Source of the DNA: Prevotella sp. UBA3757
GTDB lineage: Bacteria > Bacteroidota > Bacteroidia > Bacteroidales > Bacteroidaceae
Length of the DNA: 10,808 nt
Reading direction: 5' to 3'
NCBI GenBank assembly: GCA_002371715.1
Contig: DFGF01000084.1
Location: forward strand, 1 to 10,808
Positions 1 through 7,153 of this stretch are shown one piece after another. The position numbers and the translations under genes were made by a program. Every line of letters begins with the position of its first letter. Position 1 is the first letter of the stretch. Under the pieces are notes generated by a model. That model was not told where the DNA came from. It did no database searches and saw nothing but the letters and a program-made list of their open reading frames with translations.

Positions 1-2864
1 TTCGGCTTCAGGTATTTTCCTGTAACACTGCGCTCATTTTTCACGATTTCCTCGGGTGTTCCGCATGCCACAAGCTCGCCTCCACGGTCGCCGCCTTCCG
101 GTCCGATGTCGATGACGTGGTCGGCAGTTTTGATGATTTCCATGTTGTGCTCGATGATGAGTATGGTATGTCCGCGCTCTATCAGTGCCGAAAAGGCAGC
201 CAGCAGCCGCTCAATGTCGTGGAAATGCAGACCGGTGGTAGGCTCGTCGAAAATGAACAGTGTGGGCTCCTGGCGTTCTTGCCCGATATAGTAGGCCAGT
301 TTGACGCGCTGGTTCTCACCACCCGACAGTGTACTGGAGTTCTGTCCCAGCTTGATGTAGCCCAGCCCGACGTCTTCCAAGGTTTGCAGTCGACGGACGA
401 TGGTTTGTGCCTTCTTGTCGGGACTGAAGAACTGAATGGCTTCGGTAATGGTCATGTTCAGCACGTCGTCAATGTTCTTGCCCTGATAGCGTACGTCCAG
501 GATGTCGTGCTTAAAGCGGTGGCCGTGACAGGCTTCACATTCCAGCACGAGGTCAGCCATGAACTGCATCTCAACAGTGATGACGCCGGCTCCCTTGCAC
601 TCTTCGCAGCGCCCGCCGTCGGCATTGAATGAAAAGTACTGACTCGTGAACCCCATCTGCCTGGACAGTGGCTGCTCGGCAAAGAGGTCGCGGATGGCGT
701 CGTAGGCCTTGACGTATGTGGCAGGATTGGAGCGTGTCGACTTGCCGATAGGGTTCTGGTCCACCATTTCCACGTGCTTCAGTGCCAGGTAGTCGCCAGC
801 CAGTCCCATGTATTCGCCCGGTGCGTCGCACACCTCGCCCAGGTGGCGTTTCAGGGCAGGGTAGAGGATGCCCTTTACCAGACTGGACTTGCCCGAGCCC
901 GAGACGCCGGTCACCACGGTCATGACGTTGAGGGGGAAGTCGACGTCAATGCCTTTCAGATTGTTCATCCTGGCTCCCTTGACTGTCAGTTTGCGGTTCC
1001 ACGGGCGGCGGGAGGACGGCACCGGTATCTCGTCCTGGTGCGTCAGGTATCGCACGGTGTAACTGGTCTTTCCGGATTTTTCGGCTATTCCGGAATTTCC
1101 GGTTAAGTTAAAAATGGCGGCCGCGTCGCCCTCGAATACGATTTCGCCACCCAGGCGGCCGGCATCAGGTCCTACGTCTATCAGGTAGTCGGCAGCGCGC
1201 ATGATGTCCTCGTCGTGCTCCACGATGATGACCGTATTGCCTATGTCGCGCAACTCTTTCAGTACCTTGATGAGCCTGTCGGTATCGCGCGAGTGCAGTC
1301 CGATGCTCGGCTCGTCAAGAATATAGAGTGACCCCACCAGTGACGAGCCTAATGCAGTGGTCAGGTTGATGCGCTGACTCTCGCCGCCCGACAGCGAGTT
1401 TGACATACGGTTCAGTGTCAGGTAGCCCAGTCCGACGTCAAGCAGGAATTGCAGGCGTGAATTGATTTCCGTCAGCAGCCGTCGCCCTATCTGCCGTTCC
1501 TGTTCATCCAGCTCTAAATGGTCGAACCAGTCTTTCAGGCAGTTGATAGGCATCTGGACGAGGTCGGTAATGCTTCGCCCGTTAATTTTCACGTAGTCGG
1601 CTTCGGGTTTCAGTCTCGTACCGTGGCATTTCGGACACGTCGTCTTGCCGCGGTATCGTGCCAGCATGACGCGGTATTGTATCTTGTATTGGTTTTCCTT
1701 CACCATGTCGAAGAAGGCGTCAATGGATACGCGCTCGTCCTTCCGCCGGTTGCGGTCGCTCGGCAGTCCGTGCCACAGCATGTCCTTCTGGCGTTGCGTC
1801 AGCGACATGTAAGGCTCGAAAATGGGGAAGTCGTCCTGGGCGGCCCTGCGGCAGAATTCCTCCTTCCATATCTTCATCTTTTCGCCATGCCAGCATACCA
1901 CGCATCCGTCGTACACGGATAGTGTGGTGTTGGGAATGACGAGGTGCTCGTCGATACCGATGACTTTTCCGAATCCCTGGCATTCGGGACAGGCCCCAAC
2001 AGGCGAGTTGAACGAGAACATCTGGTCGGAAGGCTCTTCGAAGGTGATGCCGTCAGCCTCGAAGCGCATCGAGAAATCGTAGCAGATGCCTGACGGCTGA
2101 AACATCAGGCGCAGTTCGCCGTGACCCTCGTAGAAAGCCGTCTCGGCCGAATCCACCAGGCGCGAAATGGCATCCTTGGCGGCGTCAACCGTCAGGCGGT
2201 CAATGACGAGGTAGAGGTTGCTGGAGGCCGGATTTTCCTGGTTTTCCGTCAGGCTTGCCAGATAGTCGTCTATCCTCACGATGTCGCTCCCTATGGCCAT
2301 GCGCGAATAGCCGTTCTGAACGTATATCTGCAGTTGACGCTTCAGCGTGTGGCCCTTTGTCGGACTTTCTGATGCTTCGGTCGTGCTGTCAGACGTATGA
2401 ATGGGTGCCATCACGATGAAGCGCGTGCCGGGTTGGTACTGCTGCGTGCAGGCAATGATGTCCTCAGTAGAATGCTTCTTGACCTCCTGGCCGCTGATGG
2501 GTGAGTAGGTGCGTCCGATACGTGCAAACAGCAGGCGCAGGTATTCGTAGATTTCCGTCGTCGTGCCTACCGTCGACCGTGGGTTCCTGGATATGACTTT
2601 CTGCTCGATGGCAATGGCTGGTGGCAGCCCTTTGATGAAGTCGCATTCGGGCTTGTTCATGCGCCCTAAGAATTGGCGCGCATAGCTTGACAAGCTCTCC
2701 ACGTAGCGCCGCTGCCCTTCAGCATACAGCGTGTCGAAGGCCAGGCTTGACTTGCCGCTGCCGCTTACGCCGGCTATGACGACCAGTTTGTCGCGCGGTA
2801 TCTTGACACTTACGTTTTTGAGGTTGTTGACCCTTGCTCCTTTTATTTCAATGTATTCACTCAT
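1..2864 (-). CDS. uvrA: UvrABC system protein A (excinuclease ATPase), 3' end cut by window edge
   Basis: UvrA is the cytoplasmic DNA-damage sensor of nucleotide excision repair: it dimerises, loads UvrB on lesions and is then released. About 954 codons are visible in one unbroken frame from the ATG at 2864-2862. The reading ends with a VTGKYLKP-like stretch typical of the UvrA C-terminus, so only a few residues are missing (E. coli UvrA has 940). Both ABC modules are complete. The first has Walker A GVSGSGKSS at residues 32-40, signature LSGGESQR at 491-498 and LDEPS near 516-520. The second has Walker A GVSGSGKSS at about 653-661, signature LSGGENQR at 846-853 and FDEPTTG near 872-878. The second zinc module is intact (Cys753, 756, 776, 779). 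In the first module only Cys292 and Cys295 remain; the positions matching the upstream pair are Phe268 and Asp271. A -7 promoter box lies just upstream. The identification is certain. Confidence 0.98.
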   Translation of the reverse strand, partial: MSEYIEIKGARVNNLKNVSVKIPRDKLVVIAGVSGSGKSSLAFDTLYAEGQRRYVESLSSYARQFLGRMNKPECDFIKGLPPAIAIEQKVISRNPRSTVGTTTEIYEYLRLLFARIGRTYSPISGQEVKKHSTEDIIACTQQYQPGTRFIVMAPIHTSDSTTEASESPTKGHTLKRQLQIYVQNGYSRMAIGSDIVRIDDYLASLTENQENPASSNLYLVIDRLTVDAAKDAISRLVDSAETAFYEGHGELRLMFQPSGICYDFSMRFEADGITFEEPSDQMFSFNSPVGACPECQGFGKVIGIDEHLVIPNTTLSVYDGCVVCWHGEKMKIWKEEFCRRAAQDDFPIFEPYMSLTQRQKDMLWHGLPSDRNRRKDERVSIDAFFDMVKENQYKIQYRVMLARYRGKTTCPKCHGTRLKPEADYVKINGRSITDLVQMPINCLKDWFDHLELDEQERQIGRRLLTEINSRLQFLLDVGLGYLTLNRMSNSLSGGESQRINLTTALGSSLVGSLYILDEPSIGLHSRDTDRLIKVLKELRDIGNTVIIVEHDEDIMRAADYLIDVGPDAGRLGGEIVFEGDAAAIFNLTGNSGIAEKSGKTSYTVRYLTHQDEIPVPSSRRPWNRKLTVKGARMNNLKGIDVDFPLNVMTVVTGVSGSGKSSLVKGILYPALKRHLGEVCDAPGEYMGLAGDYLALKHVEMVDQNPIGKSTRSNPATYVKAYDAIRDLFAEQPLSRQMGFTSQYFSFNADGGRCEECKGAGVITVEMQFMADLVLECEACHGHRFKHDILDVRYQGKNIDDVLNMTITEAIQFFSPDKKAQTIVRRLQTLEDVGLGYIKLGQNSSTLSGGENQRVKLAYYIGQERQEPTLFIFDEPTTGLHFHDIERLLAAFSALIERGHTILIIEHNMEIIKTADHVIDIGPEGGDRGGELVACGTPEEIVKNERSVTGKYLKP
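1069..1103. repeat. Cluster of three TTCCGGA-type words inside uvrA
   Basis: The words TTTCCGGA (1069-1076), TTCCGGAA (1088-1095) and TTTCCGG (1096-1102) lie within 35 bases. The core TTCCGGAA is its own reverse complement. On the uvrA strand this stretch encodes the polar linker (NLTGNSGIAEKSGK-like) that joins the first ATPase half to the second, where UvrA proteins vary in length. It is also more AT-rich than the flanking coding sequence. The repeat is real; a function beyond a tolerated linker expansion is not shown. Confidence 0.5.
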
Positions 2865-2886
2865 CTATTATTCTTTTTTTAGAGTG

Positions 2887-2894
2887 CAAAGGTA
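2887..2894 (-). promoter_or_regulatory. Bacteroidetes-type -7 box for uvrA
   Basis: Read on the minus strand this is TACCTTTG followed by C, a perfect match to the Bacteroidetes -7 consensus TAnnTTTG. It lies 22 bases upstream of the uvrA ATG, giving a very short leader. The matching -33 TTTG is not at the usual 19-21 base spacing; the nearest copy is only 12 bases away, so the upstream element is weak. No clear LexA-like inverted repeat is visible beside it. Confidence 0.7.
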
Positions 2895-2915
2895 CAAAAG
2901 AAATTGCAAATATTA

Positions 2916-2947
2916 TTTGGCAGAATCATAATTTTTTGTTAATTTTG
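2916..2947 (+). promoter_or_regulatory. Bacteroidetes-type promoter for rfbC cluster
   Basis: TTTG at 2916-2919 and TAATTTTG at 2940-2947 are separated by 20 bases. This matches the Bacteroidetes primary sigma consensus of a -33 TTTG and a -7 TAnnTTTG in both sequence and spacing. The rfbC start codon is 27 bases downstream of the -7 box. Together with the minus-strand box at 2887-2894 it makes a compact divergent promoter region. Confidence 0.72.
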
Positions 2948-2974
2948 CCGGAAAATTAGAAAAATAACTATTCG

Positions 2975-3523
2975 ATGGTATTCAAGGAAACCGCTATAGA
3001 AGGAGTTTATGTGATTGAGCCACATGTGTTTAACGACGCCCGTGGATATTTCTTCGAGGCGTGGAAGCACGAGGAATTCACGGCACATGTGGGTCCGGTG
3101 CAGTTCATACAGGACAACGAGTCCAAGTCGTCCTATGGCGTGCTGCGCGGCCTTCACTATCAGAAGGGCGACCTCTCCCAGGCCAAGCTTGTCAGGGTCA
3201 TCAAAGGTCGTGTGCTCGACGTGGCCGTGGACCTGCGCCGTAAAAGCCCCACCTTCGGCCAGCACGTCATGGTGGAACTGAACGACGAGAACAAACGGCA
3301 GTTCTTTATCCCCCGTGGCTTTGCCCACGGTTTCCTGGTGTTGTCCGATGAAGCCATCTTTACTTATAAGGTGGACAACGTCTATGCCCCCCAGGCTGAG
3401 GCAGGCATACGTTGGAACGACCCCGAACTGGGCATCAAGTGGCCCATCGACCCTGACCTGGTGGTGACCAGCGAGAAGGACCTGAAGCAACCGCTATTGC
3501 GCGATGCTGAGGTGTTCGAATGA
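2975..3523 (+). CDS. rfbC: dTDP-4-dehydrorhamnose 3,5-epimerase
   Basis: RfbC (RmlC) epimerises C3 and C5 of dTDP-4-keto-6-deoxyglucose, the third step of dTDP-L-rhamnose synthesis for surface polysaccharide; it is a cytoplasmic cupin dimer. At 182 residues it has the usual family length. Visible hallmarks are GYFFEAW near 24-30, GVLRGLHYQ at 55-63 with the catalytic His61, KLVRVIKG at 71-78, DVAVDLR at 82-88, the IPRGFAHGF cupin motif at 112-120, and YKVDNVY at 131-137 with Tyr131 as the likely catalytic acid. SEKD at 166-169 probably supplies the Asp that pairs with the His. It is the first gene of a likely three-gene transcript. The other rhamnose genes (rmlA, B, D) are not adjacent within this window. 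Confidence 0.96.
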   Translation: MVFKETAIEGVYVIEPHVFNDARGYFFEAWKHEEFTAHVGPVQFIQDNESKSSYGVLRGLHYQKGDLSQAKLVRVIKGRVLDVAVDLRRKSPTFGQHVMVELNDENKRQFFIPRGFAHGFLVLSDEAIFTYKVDNVYAPQAEAGIRWNDPELGIKWPIDPDLVVTSEKDLKQPLLRDAEVFE

Positions 3524-3537
3524 TGATATTTTAGACA

Positions 3538-4326
3538 ATGAATAAGTTACAGATAATAATAGGTATAATGACGGCGGTCACGCTTTGGAGCTGTGGTGAG
3601 CAGAAGAAGCCACAGGAGGAAAATCGTGAGGCCAAGGCATTGTTGCAGGGCGTTTGGATGGACGGCGATACCGAGGACGTGCTGTTTCGGATGGAGGGCG
3701 ATACCGTCTATTATACCGACTCGACGTCAATGCCTGCGCGCTTCTGGGTGGTGGCCGACACGCTGTTTATCGGCAAGTCCGGCTACTATATTGAACGGCA
3801 GACCGCCCACCAGCTATGGTTCAAGAACCAGACCGGCGAGGTGATTAAATTGGTGAAGATGGTCGTGGAGGACGGACAAGACAGTCTGATGGCACCGCAG
3901 ATGCCGCACCCGACCATTCAGACGCTGACCGAGGTGCTGAAGCGCGATACCGTCGTGTTCCATGGCGGTCAGCGCTATCACTGCTATATTGCCATCAATC
4001 CGACGCACTACAAGGTGGTCAGCCACACGGTGAACGAAGACGGCATGGACGTCGAGGAAGTCTACTATGACAATATCGTCAATCTCTCCATCTACAAGGG
4101 TGCTGCCCAGGTCTTCAAGCGCGACATGCACAAGCGGGACTATGCCGGTCTTGTGGCCTCCGACTTCCTGGAGAAGGCGGTCTTTAACGACATGACTTTC
4201 AGCAAGGCTGACGACGGTGGCTTCCATTTCGTGGCTTCGCTGTGCGTTCCCAATGGCGTCAGCAGTTTTCAGATAGACAATATTGTCAGTGCCAAGGGAA
4301 CCGTACATTTTAAGGTACACGAATGA
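3538..4326 (+). CDS. Putative lipoprotein of unknown function
   Basis: The product is 262 residues. The N-terminus has a short charged start, a hydrophobic stretch (residues 5-17) and the lipobox LWSC with Cys19 followed by Gly. It should therefore be exported, lipidated and anchored to a membrane facing the periplasm or surface. After a polar linker rich in Glu, Lys and Gln (about 20-32) come two apparent regions. Residues about 35-105 are beta-rich, starting at LLQGVW and resembling small lipocalin-like barrels in pattern only. Residues about 125-262 are rich in alternating hydrophobic strands. It recalls uncharacterised Bacteroidales lipoprotein families such as DUF4738, but I cannot confirm that assignment. 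There are no catalytic motifs I recognise. It starts 14 bases after rfbC and ends 18 bases before the nitrilase gene, so it is probably co-transcribed. The coding call is firm; the function is unknown. Confidence 0.88.
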   Translation: MNKLQIIIGIMTAVTLWSCGEQKKPQEENREAKALLQGVWMDGDTEDVLFRMEGDTVYYTDSTSMPARFWVVADTLFIGKSGYYIERQTAHQLWFKNQTGEVIKLVKMVVEDGQDSLMAPQMPHPTIQTLTEVLKRDTVVFHGGQRYHCYIAINPTHYKVVSHTVNEDGMDVEEVYYDNIVNLSIYKGAAQVFKRDMHKRDYAGLVASDFLEKAVFNDMTFSKADDGGFHFVASLCVPNGVSSFQIDNIVSAKGTVHFKVHE

Positions 4327-4344
4327 GCACCGTCTTGAAACCGA

Positions 4345-5121
4345 ATGAGTCAGGAAGGTATGAAAGTCGTCATGTTGCAAACGGACATTTGCTGGGGCCG
4401 GCAGGATGAAAACATCCGTCAGGCTTCCCGGCTGATGGACGAAGCCCAGGGTGGCGACCTCTACGTGTTGCCCGAGATGTGGGCCACGGGCTTTGTCATG
4501 CAGCCCGGGAGCATGGTCGGCAGCGAGTCCGATTGCGAGGCCTTACAGTGGATGCAGCGTGTGGCCGGTGAACGACAGTGTGCCGTCAGCGGCAGTCTGG
4601 CGGTACAGGCTGCTGATGGCAGTTTCCGCAATCGCCATTACTTCGTCGACGGCCGTTCGGGCCAGACCAGCTACTATGACAAGCACCACCTGTTTACCTA
4701 TGGTGGAGAGCACCAGTCCTATGTCCCCGGACAGTCGCACACCATTGTCAGCTATATGGGTTGGCGCCTGTTGCTTCAGACCTGTTACGACCTGCGCTTC
4801 CCCTGCTGGAGCCGCTATGCCGACGGACGGGAGTATGATGCCATGATCTGCGTGGCCAACTGGCCGTCGTCGCGACAGTCGGCATGGCAGCTGCTGCTGC
4901 GCGCACGTGCCATCGAGAACCAGTGCTATGTCATCGGCGTCAACCGCGTGGGCGACGACGAGAAGTGCCACTACATCGGAGCCAGCGCTGTGGCCGATGT
5001 CAGGGGGCGCACCGTAGCCCAGTGTAAGCGCGGCCTTCCGCAGGCGCTGATGTGCGACATCAGCAAGGAGCATCTCGAGTACAGCCGCAGTCGCTTCCGT
5101 GTCCTGGAAGACCGCGATTGA
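4345..5121 (+). CDS. Nitrilase-family C-N hydrolase, YafV/omega-amidase type
   Basis: This is a cytoplasmic amidase of the nitrilase superfamily, with 258 residues against about 256 for E. coli YafV. The Glu-Lys-Cys triad is visible: Glu44 in LPEMWATGF, Lys113 in YYDKHHLF and Cys147 in TCYDLRFP. Glu122 in YGGEH is the likely second structural glutamate. The motifs MWATGF, KHHLF and CYDLRFP, with ANWP and RARAIENQ later on, are those of the YafV/Nit2 omega-amidase branch. That branch hydrolyses alpha-ketoglutaramate or alpha-ketosuccinamate to the 2-oxo acid and ammonia, clearing the by-product of glutamine transaminases. The substrate is inferred from the family. The ATG at 4345 is used here; the in-frame ATG at 4360 (Met6, MKVVMLQ) aligns better with where this family usually begins and may be the true start. 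It is the last gene of the rfbC cluster. Confidence 0.92.
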   Translation: MSQEGMKVVMLQTDICWGRQDENIRQASRLMDEAQGGDLYVLPEMWATGFVMQPGSMVGSESDCEALQWMQRVAGERQCAVSGSLAVQAADGSFRNRHYFVDGRSGQTSYYDKHHLFTYGGEHQSYVPGQSHTIVSYMGWRLLLQTCYDLRFPCWSRYADGREYDAMICVANWPSSRQSAWQLLLRARAIENQCYVIGVNRVGDDEKCHYIGASAVADVRGRTVAQCKRGLPQALMCDISKEHLEYSRSRFRVLEDRD

Positions 5122-5190
5122 CCGGCCATACTCTTTTTTTCGCCAAAATTACGCTTTGCCAACCTTTTTCTCAAAAAAAAGATGAAAATG

Positions 5191-5222
5191 TTTTCGTGTA
5201 TGGAAATATTTTCGTATCTTTG
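5191..5222 (+). promoter_or_regulatory. Bacteroidetes-type promoter for ATP synthase operon
   Basis: TATCTTTG at 5215-5222 matches the -7 consensus TAnnTTTG exactly. A T-rich TTTTCG element at 5191-5196 lies at the right distance (20 bases) to act as the -33 box, though it is not a perfect TTTG. The leader to the atpD ATG is about 45 bases, A-rich and without a Shine-Dalgarno. Of the gaps inspected upstream of atpA, this is the only one in the operon with a convincing promoter, so it probably drives the whole cluster. Confidence 0.72.
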
Positions 5223-5272
5223 CCGTCATTAATCGGAAATTACAATAATTCTAAAACAAATAAAACTTGCTT

Positions 5273-6799
5273 ATGTCACAAATTATCGGACACATTTCGC
5301 AGATTATCGGTCCCGTCATCGACGTATTCTTCGATACCGAGGGACTGGATGCGGAAAAAGTGTTGCCAAAGATTCACGAGGCATTGTCGATTGAACGTCC
5401 CAACGGGGCGCAGCTCATTGTCGAGGTGCAGCAGCACATCGGCGAGGACACCGTGCGCTGTGTGGCCATGGACAATACCGATGGACTGCAGCGCGGACTG
5501 GAGGCCAAGCCTCTCGGCTCGCCCATCCGGATGCCTGCAGGCGAACAGATCAAGGGTCGTATGCTGAACGTGATTGGTCAGCCTATCGACGGTATGAAAC
5601 AGCTCGACATGAAGGGGGCTTACCCCATTCATCGCGAGGCTCCTAAGTTTGAGGAACTGTCGACCACCAAGGAGGTGCTCTCGACCGGTATCAAGGTCAT
5701 CGACCTGTTGGAACCCTACCTGAAGGGTGGTAAGATTGGCCTGTTCGGCGGTGCCGGTGTGGGTAAGACGGTGCTCATCATGGAACTTATCAACAACATT
5801 GCCAAGGGACACAACGGCTTCTCGGTCTTCGCCGGTGTCGGTGAGCGCACCCGTGAGGGTAACGATCTCATCCGCGAGATGATTGAATCGGGCGTTATCC
5901 GCTACGGCGAGAAATTCAAGGAGGCTATGGCACAGGGTAAGTGGGACCTCTCGCTGGTCGACCCTGAGGAACTGAAGAAGTCGCAGGCTACCCTGGTCTA
6001 CGGACAGATGAACGAGCCCCCTGGTGCGCGTGCTTCCGTGGCCCTGTCAGGTCTGACGGTGGCCGAGGGCTTCCGCGATGGCGGTGGCAAGGATGGCGGC
6101 GCGGCCGATATCCTGTTCTTCATCGACAACATCTTCCGTTTCACCCAGGCCGGTTCCGAGGTGTCAGCCCTGCTGGGTCGTATGCCTTCAGCTGTGGGTT
6201 ACCAGCCTACGCTGGCCTCAGAAATGGGTACCATGCAGGAGCGCATCACCTCTACCAAGTCGGGGTCCATCACCTCCGTACAGGCTGTCTACGTGCCTGC
6301 CGACGACTTGACCGACCCTGCCCCTGCCACGACGTTCACCCACCTGGATGCTACCACCGTGCTTGACCGTAAGATTGCCGAGCTTGGTATATATCCTGCC
6401 GTTGACCCGCTGGGCTCTACCTCGCGAATCCTCGACCCCCTCGTGGTGGGCAAGGCGCACTACGACTGTGCACAGCGCGTCAAGGAAATTCTGCAGCGCT
6501 ACAAGGAGTTGCAGGACATCATTGCCATTCTGGGTATGGACGAGCTCTCAGACGAAGACAAGCTGACGGTGAACCGCGCACGCCGCGTGCAGCGTTTCCT
6601 CTCGCAGCCCTTCTCCGTGGCCGAACAGTTTACGGGTCTGCCCGGCGTCATGGTGCCCATCGACGAGACCATCAAGGGCTTCAACGCCATCCTCGACGGC
6701 GAGGTCGACGACCTGCCCGAACAGGCATTCCTCAATGTCGGTACTATTGAAGACGCGAAGGCCAAGGCCAAGAAACTGCTCGAAGCTGCTAAAGGCTAA
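5273..6799 (+). CDS. atpD: ATP synthase F1 subunit beta
   Basis: The catalytic subunit of the F1 head has 508 residues. The P-loop GGAGVGKT is at 159-166, GERTREGN at 190-197 carries the catalytic Glu191 and Arg192, the Walker B region ILFFIDNIFRF is at 280-290, and the catch loop DELSDED (DELSEED in E. coli) is at 423-429. The protein is longer than the 460-residue E. coli beta. Two clear insertions account for part of this: about 15-20 residues around 210-238 just before LVYGQMNEPPG, and a Gly/Lys/Asp-rich insert around 270-277 before the Walker B strand. The start chosen is ATG 5273 (MSQIIGHISQ), typical of this lineage; an in-frame TTG at 5267 is possible but unlikely. It is the first gene of the operon, behind its promoter. 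Confidence 0.98.
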   Translation: MSQIIGHISQIIGPVIDVFFDTEGLDAEKVLPKIHEALSIERPNGAQLIVEVQQHIGEDTVRCVAMDNTDGLQRGLEAKPLGSPIRMPAGEQIKGRMLNVIGQPIDGMKQLDMKGAYPIHREAPKFEELSTTKEVLSTGIKVIDLLEPYLKGGKIGLFGGAGVGKTVLIMELINNIAKGHNGFSVFAGVGERTREGNDLIREMIESGVIRYGEKFKEAMAQGKWDLSLVDPEELKKSQATLVYGQMNEPPGARASVALSGLTVAEGFRDGGGKDGGAADILFFIDNIFRFTQAGSEVSALLGRMPSAVGYQPTLASEMGTMQERITSTKSGSITSVQAVYVPADDLTDPAPATTFTHLDATTVLDRKIAELGIYPAVDPLGSTSRILDPLVVGKAHYDCAQRVKEILQRYKELQDIIAILGMDELSDEDKLTVNRARRVQRFLSQPFSVAEQFTGLPGVMVPIDETIKGFNAILDGEVDDLPEQAFLNVGTIEDAKAKAKKLLEAAKG

Positions 6800-6841
6800 T
6801 CATTTGACAACTGGACAATTTCACGATTTGACCATTGACAA

Positions 6842-6873
6842 TAGTAAAATAGTAAAATTGTAAAATAGTAAAA
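6842..6873. repeat. Four tandem 8-base units TAGTAAAA in the atpD-atpC spacer
   Basis: Units at 6842-6849, 6850-6857, 6858-6865 (variant TTGTAAAA) and 6866-6873 run head to tail and stop 7 bases before the atpC ATG. The first part of the same 81-base spacer (6805-6842) repeats short GACAA/TTGAC words. The tract is A-rich and unstructured, which in Bacteroidetes favours translation initiation. It may also be a slippage-prone simple repeat without a dedicated role. Confidence 0.8.
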
Positions 6874-6880
6874 TGTAGCT

Positions 6881-7126
6881 ATGCTAAAGCTGAAGATTGT
6901 TTCGCCTGAGCGAATAGAGTTTGACGGAGAGGTCGAGAGTGTCCTCGTGCCTGGTTCACAGGGCGAGTTCGAGATTCTCAACGACCATGCGCCGATTATC
7001 TCAACACTCGATAAGGGGACGGTCGAGTACGGACTGCCGAAAGGTGAGAAAGTGCGACTGGAGATTCTTGGCGGTTTCGTGGAGGTGCAGCAGAACGTAG
7101 TGTCGCTCTGCGTGGAAGTGAACTGA
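6881..7126 (+). CDS. atpC: ATP synthase F1 subunit epsilon, short form
   Basis: This central-stalk subunit joins gamma to the c-ring. It has only 81 residues, against about 139 in E. coli. The visible part is the N-terminal beta-sandwich: LKIVSPERIEFDGEVESV at the start, then VPGSQGEFEILNDHAPIIS (about 23-41), a typical epsilon motif, and a final GGFVEVQQNVVSLCVE strand. The C-terminal pair of helices, which in E. coli extends into F1 and inhibits ATP hydrolysis, is absent. The gene ends in a proper stop and the next gene follows 27 bases on, so this is a natural short form, as I recall for other Bacteroidales, and not a frameshift. Confidence 0.94.
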   Translation: MLKLKIVSPERIEFDGEVESVLVPGSQGEFEILNDHAPIISTLDKGTVEYGLPKGEKVRLEILGGFVEVQQNVVSLCVEVN

Positions 7127-7153
7127 TAGACTAACTATTTTAAGGTGCGCGAG

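Noticed and set aside
117..632. Long plus-strand open frame of 171 codons opposite uvrA
   Set aside because: It lies wholly antisense to the conserved second ATPase half of UvrA and has no recognisable domain. GC-rich third positions create such shadows.
2939..3490. 183-codon minus-strand frame opposite rfbC
   Set aside because: It mirrors rfbC, whose motifs are unmistakable, and has no family signature of its own.
4543..5073. 176-codon minus-strand frame opposite the nitrilase gene
   Set aside because: The plus-strand frame has a full Glu-Lys-Cys triad; the antisense frame has no recognisable features.
5134..5140. Run of seven T after the nitrilase gene as an intrinsic terminator
   Set aside because: I could not find a GC-rich inverted repeat immediately before it; the CCGG and GGCC words there are only short palindromes.
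5150..5158. TACGCTTTG as a second -7 box upstream of atpD
   Set aside because: It has three bases between TA and TTTG instead of two; the exact match at 5215-5222 is much better.
5267..5272. TTG at 5267 as the atpD start
   Set aside because: The ATG two codons later gives the family-typical N-terminus MSQ, and there is no ribosome site favouring TTG.
5276..5812. 178-codon minus-strand frame opposite atpD
   Set aside because: It is antisense to the conserved beta subunit and would have to be transcribed against the operon, with no promoter box seen for it.
6800..6880. Internal promoter in the atpD-atpC spacer, suggested by TTTGAC and TTGACA words
   Set aside because: No TAnnTTTG box is present at a suitable distance, and TTGACA is not the Bacteroidetes -33 element.
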